Source: Romboutsia_E sp900604535
GTDB taxonomy: Bacteria > Bacillota > Clostridia > Peptostreptococcales > Peptostreptococcaceae
Direction: 5' to 3'
NCBI RefSeq assembly: GCF_900604535.1
Contig: NZ_UWOT01000003.1
Location: forward strand, 186,001-250,000
DNA: 64,000 bases
A program made the position numbers and the translations under genes. This document shows, in pieces, positions 1-7,684 of the stretch; positions within the stretch are counted from its first letter, which is position 1, and each line of letters begins with the position of its first letter. Below the pieces are notes generated by a model. The model was not told where the DNA came from. It searched no databases and was given only the letters and a program-made list of their open reading frames with translations.

Positions 1-1
1 G

Positions 2-598
2 TTCATAGGTTTTATGTTTGGACAGATATTTATACCGGTTAGTTTTGCATATTATGCAAATATGATATTTACTTTTTTAATGATAGGACTTTTAATAATG
101 TCTTTATTATCAAGAAAAAATATAATTCCTAGAAGCTTTTCTATGAATTTTGTTTATGCATTTACTTTTATTGATGGTATTCTTACATATCCATTATTAC
201 AATATTATTTAGAGGATTTAGGGACAGGTGTATTTACATCCATATTGGTTGCATCAATAGCGTTATTTGCAGTATTAGCTAAATTATCAAGTAGAAAAGA
301 AGCTGGACATTATCTGGGACTAGGAAGTATATTATTCGCTGGACTTATAGGTATACTAATAGCATTGATAATTAATATATTTATAGGGGGAGCAATGCTT
401 AGTTTATTAATAAGCATAGTGGGTGTAGTAATATTTTCTGGCTATGTTCTTTATGATATAAGTTTAATAAAGCATGAGATAGAAAATGGTGAAATAAGAG
501 AAAAGAATGATCTCTCTCTACATGTTTTAAACCTTTACTTAGACTTTATTAATATATTACTAGATTTATTGAATATAGCATCAATTTTAGATGATTAA
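2..598 (+). CDS. Bax inhibitor-1 (BI-1/YccA) family membrane protein, 5' end missing
   Basis: The open frame runs off the left edge: codons at 2-13 are open before the first ATG at 14, so the true start lies outside. About 198 residues remain. There are six or so hydrophobic segments, and the C-terminus carries the family pattern: a helix ending in SGYVLYDISLI, a charged loop with HEIENGE, then LHVLNLYLDFINILLDLL. BI-1 proteins usually have about 220-240 residues and seven membrane helices, so roughly the first helix is missing. The bacterial family is thought to include pH-sensitive calcium leak channels; the role here is inferred from family only. A strong terminator follows directly. Confidence 0.75.
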   Translation, partial: FIGFMFGQIFIPVSFAYYANMIFTFLMIGLLIMSLLSRKNIIPRSFSMNFVYAFTFIDGILTYPLLQYYLEDLGTGVFTSILVASIALFAVLAKLSSRKEAGHYLGLGSILFAGLIGILIALIINIFIGGAMLSLLISIVGVVIFSGYVLYDISLIKHEIENGEIREKNDLSLHVLNLYLDFINILLDLLNIASILDD

Positions 599-614
599 TA
601 TATAATATTTTTAT

Positions 615-667
615 AGAGGTGGCTAAACCCAATTTTAAAATGATTGGTTAAGCTATCTCTATTTTTA
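615..667 (+). terminator. Intrinsic terminator after the BI-1 gene
   Basis: A 15-base stem (615-629 pairing with 646-660, two G-U pairs and one mismatch) is followed by ATTTTTA. It separates the BI-1 gene from the sigma-like gene. Confidence 0.75.
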
Positions 668-720
668 TACATATAATGTTATAATAATTATAGTATAAAT
701 ATAACAAAGGGGTGTTTATT

Positions 721-1725
721 ATGATAACTAATGAAGATTATATAAGATATGAACCTATGGTATATAAGATTGCTAATAAATTTAAAAATAATATATATAA
801 ATTAGAGATAGAGGATTTAGTTCAAATAGGGTCTATGGGTTTTATAAGAGGGTTTAATACATATGACGATACAAGGGATTGTAAAAAAGATACTTGGATA
901 TATTCATGTATAAAGAGAGCTATATTAAGAGAATTTCAAAATTTAAAGAGAATAAAAAGACAATCTTTAGCTAATTCAATATCAATAGATACACCTATAG
1001 GTGGACTGGATGAGGATATAACAATAGCTGATACGATAGAAGATATAAATATAAATGTATCAGATGAAACTATAGATAAAATAACAATAGAAGCCTATAA
1101 AAAAGAAGTAAATATGATATTAAATGGAATAGAACATTATATTGCTTATGAAACCTTATTTACTGATAAGACATTAACTGAGGTATCAGCTTCAAAAGGA
1201 ATAGAATACTCAAAGGCAAAGCATATACAAAATAAAGCATTTAGAGAATTAAAGTTTAAGAGTAAATTAATACGTTCTAAGTATATGGAGTTAAAAGAGC
1301 AAGAGGCGGAGAATAACATAATTAATTTATATAAAGATCCTGCAAAATCAATTTATATTCATGAAATAAGCAAAGAATTAAGAAATAAATACAGACATGA
1401 GCTTGATGTTATAGATACTATACAAACTATATTTGATGGACTAGATACATATAAGAGGAATAAGGTTATACAAGGATTTATATTAAGTTTAGATGATATT
1501 GTAGAAGCTAAAGATCTATTTATATATAAAACTATTGCAGAAGGTAATAGAGCTTATCTAAAGGATAAATATAGCTTTAGTGATATTTATTTTGTGGAAG
1601 ATAGAATAAAAAATACTATTTCTAAAAATAAAGATTTAGTATATGATTTATGGATAAGTTTTAATGACAATTATAAAGAAGATTTAAATAATGAATTTGA
1701 TAAAAGTATTATTTTCGATAGATAG
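721..1725 (+). CDS. Sigma-70 family RNA polymerase sigma factor with C-terminal extension
   Basis: 334 residues from the ATG at 721. An upstream GTG at 712 is in frame, but it abuts the AAAGGGG ribosome site, which is well spaced for 721. Residues about 5-85 match sigma region 2 (DLVQIGSMGFIRGFNTYDD, then TWIYSCIKRAILREF). Residues about 140-185 look like a region 4 helix-turn-helix (LTEVSASKGIEYSKAKHIQ). The last 150 residues match nothing I recognise and are rich in K, D, N and Y. Sigma factors of this size and layout occur on phages and plasmids and as alternative sigma factors in clostridia. Its target promoters cannot be read from the window. Confidence 0.7.
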   Translation: MITNEDYIRYEPMVYKIANKFKNNIYKLEIEDLVQIGSMGFIRGFNTYDDTRDCKKDTWIYSCIKRAILREFQNLKRIKRQSLANSISIDTPIGGLDEDITIADTIEDININVSDETIDKITIEAYKKEVNMILNGIEHYIAYETLFTDKTLTEVSASKGIEYSKAKHIQNKAFRELKFKSKLIRSKYMELKEQEAENNIINLYKDPAKSIYIHEISKELRNKYRHELDVIDTIQTIFDGLDTYKRNKVIQGFILSLDDIVEAKDLFIYKTIAEGNRAYLKDKYSFSDIYFVEDRIKNTISKNKDLVYDLWISFNDNYKEDLNNEFDKSIIFDR

Positions 1726-1865
1726 AGTAGTAGATAATAGTAATAATATTTTTAATAGTAATCAAGTTACCTTAGATATGATTTTAGGACTATAAAAATA
1801 TCTTCTATGGGTTACAGAGAGGTTTTGAATAATAAATAAGGTAATTATACCCATACATAGAGTTA

Positions 1866-1908
1866 AAAAAGAAACTAGGCTAAATAAATGGCTTAGTTTC
1901 TTTTTTAT
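1866..1908 (+). terminator. Intrinsic terminator after the sigma-like gene
   Basis: Stem AAGAAACTAGGC / GCTTAGTTTCTT with one mismatch, loop of about 10 bases, then a T run. Confidence 0.75.
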
Positions 1909-2143
1909 TTCGTTTCCATTTTTGGAATCGTTAATATTTATTTAATATCTAATGTTTTATTGAGGTATCAGAGATTGCATTTATTACGGTAAGGTTACGG
2001 TAAGGTAAGCGAGTCATAGATGTATTACAACGATTAGATTAGTATAAGGTATGCTAAGTTTGTGTTTAGTAATGTTAAGGTTGAAATATGTGAGAAAATG
2101 AGCGTTTAAATTGCAGATAAAAGACTATATAATTGCTAACATA

Positions 2144-2235
2144 ATGAACGAATATAGTTGCGCACTTCCCCAATCTGCAAATTTGCAGACTGCTGATTTC
2201 TTTATCACAATGAACACATATAGTTGCGAACTTCC
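2144..2235. repeat. Direct repeat (26 bp, 66-bp period) flanking a 14-bp palindrome
   Basis: Copies at 2144-2169 and 2210-2235 agree at 23 of 26 bases (ATGAAC..ATATAGTTGCG.ACTTCC). Between them lies the perfect palindrome CTGCAAATTTGCAG at 2175-2188. It looks like one and a half units of a longer repeat. No function is known to me. Confidence 0.65.
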
Positions 2236-2544
2236 AAAACGACAAATAAAAATTACGAAACCAACTCAAATTTCAATTTCCAAAACAAACAACTCAAATA
2301 AAAAACGCGGTCAAATGGCTATTTATCAAGCTTTAAGTATTGTAATATCAACGTAGTAGTAATGTAGTAGTAATAGGAACGTTGCATACTTTTTATGGAG
2401 TACTCCAAATGGCACGCTCCAAAAGGGTGCACTTATAAAATAAGCTACAATACTGTATTTTACTAGGGTTTAAGCTTCTAAATCAATGTAGTATAATAAA
2501 AAGTATAAATTTGCTTAGTATTTAGGTTATTCTGGAGGATGTAT

Positions 2545-3192
2545 ATGAATGTCATTGATATAAAGAATATAAAAGGTTTATCAGGAAAATATTCAATAAA
2601 GTTTGGTAAAGAAAAGAAATATGTAAACATAGAGGATGATAAGATAACATTATTTGGTCGTATAAAAAGTTATGCTCATGGAGGTTGGTGTAACTATAAA
2701 ATACAAGATATATTTATATCTAAGCAAAAGACAGGTTTTGGAGAAAAGAAATTCTTTGTTTGCCCAGAATGTGGTGAGCGAAGGACTAAAATTTATTGCT
2801 ATGATAATAAAGAAGTATTTAAATGTAGAAGCTGTTTAGGTAAAAATATATATTCTGAAAGATGTAATTTATATGATGGAGGAGGGGTAGCTCTTATTGA
2901 ATATAAGTTTTTTAATTTAATATCGGAGCTTGATTTAAGCGAAACCTCAAAGAAAAGACATATACCTTTTGATAGTAGATATTATGGATCATGCAAACCT
3001 AAATATATGAGGTATGAAAAGTTTGAGTTAATATTAAAGCAATTAACAGCTTTATCAGCTATGAGAGATACTGTTATATTACAAAAGTGCTCATATAGTA
3101 CTAAGTATATAAATGGATTATTGAATAGTAATGTACTAAAGAAGCTTAAGTTAATAGATATACCTGATGCTATATGGTTTCATGAAGTATAA
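2545..3192 (+). CDS. Zinc-ribbon protein of unknown function
   Basis: 215 residues from the ATG at 2545, seven bases after GGAGG; the in-frame ATG at 2539 touches the ribosome site and is unlikely. The middle holds a likely four-cysteine zinc ribbon: CPECGERR, then about 15 residues later CRSCLG. This resembles small zinc-binding proteins found in phages and other mobile elements. The C-terminal part is basic and rich in tyrosine. There is no signal peptide or membrane segment. It precedes the Pycsar-like operon but has its own leader and is separated by about 170 bases. No function can be assigned. Confidence 0.6.
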   Translation: MNVIDIKNIKGLSGKYSIKFGKEKKYVNIEDDKITLFGRIKSYAHGGWCNYKIQDIFISKQKTGFGEKKFFVCPECGERRTKIYCYDNKEVFKCRSCLGKNIYSERCNLYDGGGVALIEYKFFNLISELDLSETSKKRHIPFDSRYYGSCKPKYMRYEKFELILKQLTALSAMRDTVILQKCSYSTKYINGLLNSNVLKKLKLIDIPDAIWFHEV

Positions 3193-3309
3193 GTATTAAT
3201 AGAATATATAGAGTAATTATTAGAATATAAATAGTAACCATAATTATAATATTTAACATATTATAATTAAATGTAAGTTATAAGACAATAATTTAAAAAG
3301 AGGTTTTTA

Positions 3310-3338
3310 TTGTTAGACCAACGATAGGATGGTATAAT
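3310..3338 (+). promoter_or_regulatory. Sigma-A-type promoter of the ImmA-cyclase-effector operon
   Basis: TTGTTA (3310-3315), 17-base spacer, TATAAT (3333-3338). A GAAGGGAGTG ribosome site and ATG follow at 3366. Confidence 0.65.
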
Positions 3339-3365
3339 CTTGTTAATAAGGAAGGGAGTGGTATA

Positions 3366-3893
3366 ATGGATTATCGTACTAGAAATATAATAAATAAATT
3401 GGCTGATGAGATTATAGAATCTTATAAAATTACCGCACCTATTGATGATTTAGAAAGTTTTGTGGAATCTATTGGAGGTAAAGTGACAGAAAATAATCTT
3501 AAAAGTGGGTTCTATGATGGTCGTATAACTACTCAAAATACAGATTATGAGTTTGAGATTTTTATTCCGGAAAATCAGTATCTAGAAAGAAAAAAATTCA
3601 CAATAGCACATGAATTAGGACATTTATTTTTGCATATGGGTTACCAAATAGATGATGATTTATGGGAGGAGCAACGAGGTAGAGATTACTATAGAAATGG
3701 TAGTTCAGAAGAAGAGCTTCAAGCTAATGAATTCGCAGCAGCATTATTAATGCCAAGGGATGAATATAAGAAAATAATGGAGAAATATACGGACGGAGTA
3801 TCCGTTAATACAGCTGAAATTGCTAGATACTTTGGTGTATCTATACAGGCTGCAGCTAATAGAGGAAAATGGTTAGGGTATTTAGCATGGTAG
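3366..3893 (+). CDS. ImmA/IrrE family metallo-endopeptidase
   Basis: 175 residues. Zinc-protease motif HELGH at residues 82-86, with E122 in the downstream helix (ANEFAAALLMP) as likely third ligand, the standard COG2856 layout. Known relatives cleave XRE-type repressors on mobile elements (ImmA on ICEBs1) or DNA-damage regulators (IrrE/DdrO). No XRE repressor is encoded beside it, so the substrate is unknown. The last bases overlap the start of the cyclase gene, so the two are translationally coupled. I infer that it senses or regulates the defence operon rather than belonging to an excision module, since no integrase is in the window. Confidence 0.85.
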   Translation: MDYRTRNIINKLADEIIESYKITAPIDDLESFVESIGGKVTENNLKSGFYDGRITTQNTDYEFEIFIPENQYLERKKFTIAHELGHLFLHMGYQIDDDLWEEQRGRDYYRNGSSEEELQANEFAAALLMPRDEYKKIMEKYTDGVSVNTAEIARYFGVSIQAAANRGKWLGYLAW

Positions 3894-5371
3894 ATAAAAA
3901 ACTTAATTTGGATAGTAGTCTTATAAAATCTTTGAAAGAGATACGAGAAAATACTGAAGAAGAAAGTAAGAGTAGCAATGTTATTTTATTTTTTTCGTAT
4001 GATATAGTTAATTCATCTTTATATAAAACTGTTAACTATTCAAGTTGGACTATAGTAATAAATAATATATTTAAATACGTAGATAGTTTAGTTACGGAAA
4101 GAATGCCTAATTGTGAATTATGGAGGATACTAGGAGATGAAGCCGTATATATTGTACAAATAAGAGATATTGAACAGATATATAAAAATATTGACTCAAT
4201 ATTTGAGATACTTTGCAAAACAAAAGAGTATTTATCTAGTGGAGAAATATTTAAAAATTGTAAGTCTGAAATAGATATAGAAATAATGAAAATGCAAAAT
4301 ATATTATCTATAAAAGGGTCTTCTTGGTTAGCCATTGTTGCAAATGATATTAATGCAAAGGGGTCTAACGTTGAAAATGCTTATTTGCATTATAATAATT
4401 TTGAATCAATAAAAAATCCAGGTTTTTTTGAATTTTTAGGTAAAGATATAGATGCTGGATTTAGAATTTCAAAAGAAACAAGAGATAGAAGGTTAGTTTT
4501 AAGCTTTGAGCTTGCATATATTTTGAAAATGAGAACAGATTACTTATCAAAGCTGAATCTAATAACATTTAGAAGACTTAAAGGTATCTGGCATGAAAAA
4601 TTATATCCAATTATATGGTTTCATGATAGAGAAAAGTTTAAAAATATATCATTTGAAGAAAGTTTTAAATTTGATGAGCTAGAAGAAGATGAGCTATCTA
4701 GGGAATATTTTAATAATAGAAAAAAAGGTAATAGTAGTAATATAAATCAGTATATTTATGAAGATATAAATGGTGCATTAGATAAGATTTTAGAAGATAG
4801 AAATCTAAAAAACAAGATAGAAAAAATATATTCTACTATAGAGGCTACATCGGAATATCATAAAGACTTTACTAATATAATACCTTTAGAAATGCATTGT
4901 GTAGCTATTTGTTATAAAGTAAATAAATCTGATGGATCAATACAAATATTAGTTGCAAAGAGATCTAGTAAGAAAAAACAAAATCCATCAATATGGGAGT
5001 TTGGATGTGCAAAAGCTAATTATAAAGATAGTATTATAGATACTATAAAAAATGAGTATAAAAAAGATTTTAATATAGATATTGATCTAATATGTTACGA
5101 AGATAGAAATGAAAAGCAACCTATACCTATAGCAGTATATGAAATTGAAAAAGGTTCAGATATACATAAAGGTGTAATATTCATAGCAGAATGTAAGAAT
5201 GATGAATCCGTAGTACGTATAAATGATAAACATGAAGAAGTAAAGTGGATTAATGTAGAAGAAATAGAAACTTTTAGAGATGAAGAATGTGTATTAGATT
5301 TTAAAAATACTATTAACATAGCCTCTAAGAAAATAAAAGAAATGAGGGAAAATATATTCGAGTATGCCTAA
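3887..5371 (+). CDS. Pycsar-like class III nucleotidyl cyclase fused to a Nudix-like domain
   Basis: 494 residues from the ATG at 3887, which overlaps the end of the ImmA gene by 7 bases. Residues about 30-200 form a class III cyclase domain: FFSYDIVNSS with metal aspartate D39 and LWRILGDEAVYIV with metal aspartate D84. The S/T-rich first strand and the tryptophan before GDE resemble Pycsar pyrimidine cyclases. Residues about 330-470 look Nudix-like (VAICYKV, LVAKRS, IWEFG, then a helix), but the box GX5EX7REUXEEXGU is badly degraded, so hydrolysis is doubtful. It overlaps the membrane effector gene by 8 bases. The family implies phage-triggered synthesis of cCMP or cUMP; which one cannot be told here. 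Confidence 0.75.
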   Translation: MVDKKLNLDSSLIKSLKEIRENTEEESKSSNVILFFSYDIVNSSLYKTVNYSSWTIVINNIFKYVDSLVTERMPNCELWRILGDEAVYIVQIRDIEQIYKNIDSIFEILCKTKEYLSSGEIFKNCKSEIDIEIMKMQNILSIKGSSWLAIVANDINAKGSNVENAYLHYNNFESIKNPGFFEFLGKDIDAGFRISKETRDRRLVLSFELAYILKMRTDYLSKLNLITFRRLKGIWHEKLYPIIWFHDREKFKNISFEESFKFDELEEDELSREYFNNRKKGNSSNINQYIYEDINGALDKILEDRNLKNKIEKIYSTIEATSEYHKDFTNIIPLEMHCVAICYKVNKSDGSIQILVAKRSSKKKQNPSIWEFGCAKANYKDSIIDTIKNEYKKDFNIDIDLICYEDRNEKQPIPIAVYEIEKGSDIHKGVIFIAECKNDESVVRINDKHEEVKWINVEEIETFRDEECVLDFKNTINIASKKIKEMRENIFEYA

Positions 5372-5931
5372 AAGAAATTTTGAACAGGACGTTTTGGATG
5401 ACTTAAAGTATATATTTGAGAATGTAAACAATTGGCTTAACTTTGCGGAGTTAAAGAATGGAGCATTATTAGTATTTCTAACAACAGTCATAATTGGATT
5501 AACCCAATTAAATTTACCTGATGATAGTAATATACTAATCAAGATATTTTATATAGTATCAATGATTGATATACTTATAAGTATAATTATATTACTACTA
5601 TCTTTTGTTCCTAAGATAAGTAATATAAAGCCTAAATATAATGCTAATATAAATTATCTTAATAAGAATCTTATATTTTGCAGATATAATCAAAGCTAGG
5701 GATTATGAAGAATATTTAATAAATATATATGAGGATTATTACAATACAATTGTATCCAAAGAAGAGTTAAACTTAAAAGAAAAGCATTTAGCTGAGGAGA
5801 TTTTTATAAATTCAAATATAGCATCTAATAAATATAATTATTTTAAATATAGCTTATATTGCTGTTTACCTGGTATAATTTTATCAATTATACTTATATT
5901 AATGATTTATATAACAAGCTATATATACTAA
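5364..5931 (+). pseudogene. Pycsar-type membrane effector (PycTM-like), interrupted by one frameshift
   Basis: The first frame gives 111 residues: an amphipathic N-terminus, the segment WLNFAELKNGALLVF and two membrane helices (about 33-50 and 60-83). It ends at a stop at 5697-5699. The +1 frame continues without break from near 5668 to a stop at 5929-5931: ADIIKARDYEEYLINIYED, a helical stretch with IASNKYNYFKYS, then a third membrane helix. Removing one T from the TTTT run at about 5666-5669 joins them into a protein of about 188 residues with the expected layout. The start overlaps the cyclase gene. It may be a true mutation, a slippage site or a base-calling error. Confidence 0.75.
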
Positions 5932-5957
5932 ATTAAATAAATTGTTTTACATATAAT

Positions 5958-5986
5958 AAGGATTCTTGATATAGAGTCCTTTTTTA
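5958..5986 (+). terminator. Intrinsic terminator of the Pycsar-like operon
   Basis: AAGGATTC pairs with GAGTCCTT (one wobble), followed by a T6 run. It lies 27 bases after the stop of the repaired effector frame, supporting that stop as the true gene end. Confidence 0.75.
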
Positions 5987-6170
5987 TTACAACTATCAGA
6001 ACTATAAATATCAGAACACAATTACAATTAAATTTAAAGAAAATAAAAAGGTTAAATAAGGAATCGATTAGATATAATGAGATTCAATCTAATTTACAAA
6101 ATAATAAATAGAGCAACTTTTATAGAGATATTGAAAATATTATGATGTAAATGTAATAATTGTTTATTAT

Positions 6171-6205
6171 TATGTTGGCCGATTGCTAAAGAGTGCATCT
6201 ATTTT
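6171..6205 (+). other. Orphan 3' fragment of a c-di-GMP-I (GEMM) riboswitch
   Basis: TATGTTGGCCGATTGCTAAA and the following GAGTGCATCTAT align base by base with the 3' part of the intact riboswitch at 53088-53119, with about 7-8 differences in 32. The conserved 5' half (GGAAAC tetraloop, GGGACGCAAAGC) is absent upstream, so it cannot bind ligand. I read it as a recombination remnant. Confidence 0.5.
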
Positions 6206-6721
6206 GATTTATAATGTATCCTTTTTATATATTAATAAGAATATGCAAAACGATGAATAAGAATGATATTTACATAAATATTCAGATCAGAGACTTGATG
6301 TTTCAATATTATATAAATTTTACTTAGTATCATTTAGCTAGTTAATAATTATAAAGTTTATATTTGTTAGAAAATAAGAGTGGAAATAATATAGTATACA
6401 TGTGTGTTATAAGATAAAAAATAAACTTCTTAATATAATAGAATGAGAATGATACCAAGATAGATTTTAATATTTAACGTATAAAAAGTTGTAAAGCATA
6501 AATTGGATTATAAGGCACTCGCATTATATTAGTAATGTATTTATACCTTGTAATGCTTAAAATGGCATATAAAAGATATAACACAAAATAACACAATATT
6601 AACACAACTAATATGAAAAATAATAGAAAGTGCAAATTTTACATTAGCATATTGTATTAGCAAAAGTATTGATATAACTAAGTTTGATTGAATGTAGAAA
6701 AATATTAAAATTATAATTATA

Positions 6722-6755
6722 GACTCCCCTCGTCTCCACCATTAAAATCCACGAA
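6722..6755 (+). repeat. ssrA (tmRNA) 3'-end-like element, probable att remnant A
   Basis: GACTCCCCTCGTCTCCACCA (6722-6741) has the form of the T-arm 3' strand, acceptor strand and encoded CCA of a tmRNA. The bases before it do not form the rest of a tmRNA. 6730-6755 matches 19376-19401 at 24 of 26 bases and 13030-13055 at 22 of 26. An intrinsic terminator follows at once, as after a real ssrA. The 3' end of ssrA is a classic integration site, so this is probably a duplicated attachment end. Confidence 0.6.
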
Positions 6756-6756
6756 A

Positions 6757-6785
6757 AGTCATACTAAATTTAGTATGATTTTTTT
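6757..6785 (+). terminator. Terminator after element A
   Basis: Core palindrome CATACTAAATTTAGTATG (6760-6777) followed by a T7 run. Confidence 0.75.
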
Positions 6786-6950
6786 GTATGAAAGAATTAT
6801 ATATTTATTAAAAAAATGTTAACTCTATTATAACTAAGTTAAAAGTATATAAACTAAAAAAAAATATGCTAGTATGTTAAATAGGCTATGTTAAACTATT
6901 TGTTCAACATAGTCTATTAAAAAAATAAATTTAGTAGAGGTAATTAAGTT

Positions 6951-7676
6951 ATGATAAAGAATTTTGCACATCGTGGATTTAGTGGTAAGTATCCAGAAAA
7001 TACTCTTTTAGCATTACAAAAAGCGATAGAAATAGGTAGTGATGGCATTGAATTTGATGTTCAGTTAACAAAAGACGGACAAGTTGTAATTATACATGAT
7101 GAAACTATAGACCGTACTTCTGACGGAACTGGATATGTATGTGATTATACTTATGATGAACTAATAAAATATGATTTTTCAGGACGTTATATGGGGAAAG
7201 TTGAAAAACAAAAACTACCTCTTTTAAAAGACTACTTTGAAATGGTTAAAGACACTAACATTATTTCAAATATAGAATTAAAAAATAGCATTCTTGATTA
7301 TAAAGATATAGAACAAAAAGTGTATGGATTAATAGTGGAATATGGTTTAAAAGATAAAGTTATTATTTCATCTTTCAATCATGAAAGTATAATTAGAATG
7401 AAAAAAATTGATGAAAGTATTGTATGTGGTTTTCTTGTAGATTGTACTATGTTAGATGCACCAATGTATATCAAAAAATATAATGTTGAGTGCTTCCATC
7501 CTTCAGGATATAGCTTAACAAAAGAAAAGGTAGAAGCTCTACAAAATCAAGGTATATTGGTTAATGTATGGTTAGGAAGTCATAACATGGATTACAAAGA
7601 ACTAATAGATATGGGAATAGATATACTAATATCAGATAATCCAGATCAAGTAAAAGAAATTATAAGCAACTTATAG
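6951..7676 (+). CDS. ugpQ: Glycerophosphodiester phosphodiesterase
   Basis: 241 residues, the usual length for the cytoplasmic GDPD family. The N-terminus has the active-site signature: HR at 7-8, E34 and D36 (IEFDVQLTKDG), and H49 (IIHDETIDRTSDGTG). It splits glycerophosphodiesters (deacylated phospholipid head groups) into sn-glycerol-3-phosphate and an alcohol. There is no signal peptide, so it acts inside the cell on substrate imported by the Ugp-type transporter downstream. A PHP-family phosphatase follows after 8 bases, so the two are co-transcribed. Confidence 0.9.
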   Translation: MIKNFAHRGFSGKYPENTLLALQKAIEIGSDGIEFDVQLTKDGQVVIIHDETIDRTSDGTGYVCDYTYDELIKYDFSGRYMGKVEKQKLPLLKDYFEMVKDTNIISNIELKNSILDYKDIEQKVYGLIVEYGLKDKVIISSFNHESIIRMKKIDESIVCGFLVDCTMLDAPMYIKKYNVECFHPSGYSLTKEKVEALQNQGILVNVWLGSHNMDYKELIDMGIDILISDNPDQVKEIISNL

Positions 7677-7684
7677 GAGGGGAT

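Larger units (their letters stand above)
1726..2544. other. Intergenic region with terminator, short tandem repeat and a 66-bp-period repeat
   Basis: No convincing gene is present. It holds a terminator (1866-1908), an 11-bp tandem repeat TTACGGTAAGG around 1984-2005, the repeat/palindrome unit at 2144-2235, and TATAAT near 2490 as a candidate -10 for the next gene. Open frames of 81 codons (+, 2111-2356) and 64 codons (-, 2075-2269) cross the repeat but have no ribosome site. Base composition at 2140-2300 is less AT-rich than the surroundings, suggesting foreign DNA. Confidence 0.5.
5932..6950. other. Gene-free kilobase between defence operon and glycerophosphodiester module
   Basis: No coding frame was found. 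It contains the operon terminator (5958-5986), an orphan fragment resembling the 3' part of a c-di-GMP-I riboswitch (6171-6205), an imperfect inverted repeat ATTAGAT..ATCTAAT near 6070-6096, the ssrA 3'-end-like element (6722-6755) and its terminator (6757-6785). Composition is extremely AT-rich, as expected of decayed junction DNA. Confidence 0.6.

Noticed and set aside
2075..2356. Open frames of 81 codons (+) and 64 codons (-) over the repeat region
   Set aside because: Neither has a ribosome site, both overlap on opposite strands, and their internal repetition follows the DNA repeat, so they are most likely chance translations.
5364..5931. Programmed ribosomal frameshift in the effector gene
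   Set aside because: There is only a TTTT run without a clear slippery heptamer or a downstream stimulatory structure, so mutation or read error is simpler.
6370..6745. A complete tmRNA gene ending at 6741
   Set aside because: The 350 bases before the CCA end lack the 5' acceptor strand, the D-loop-like GGTTTCGACGG type segment and a tag-peptide frame; only the 3' end is recognisable.
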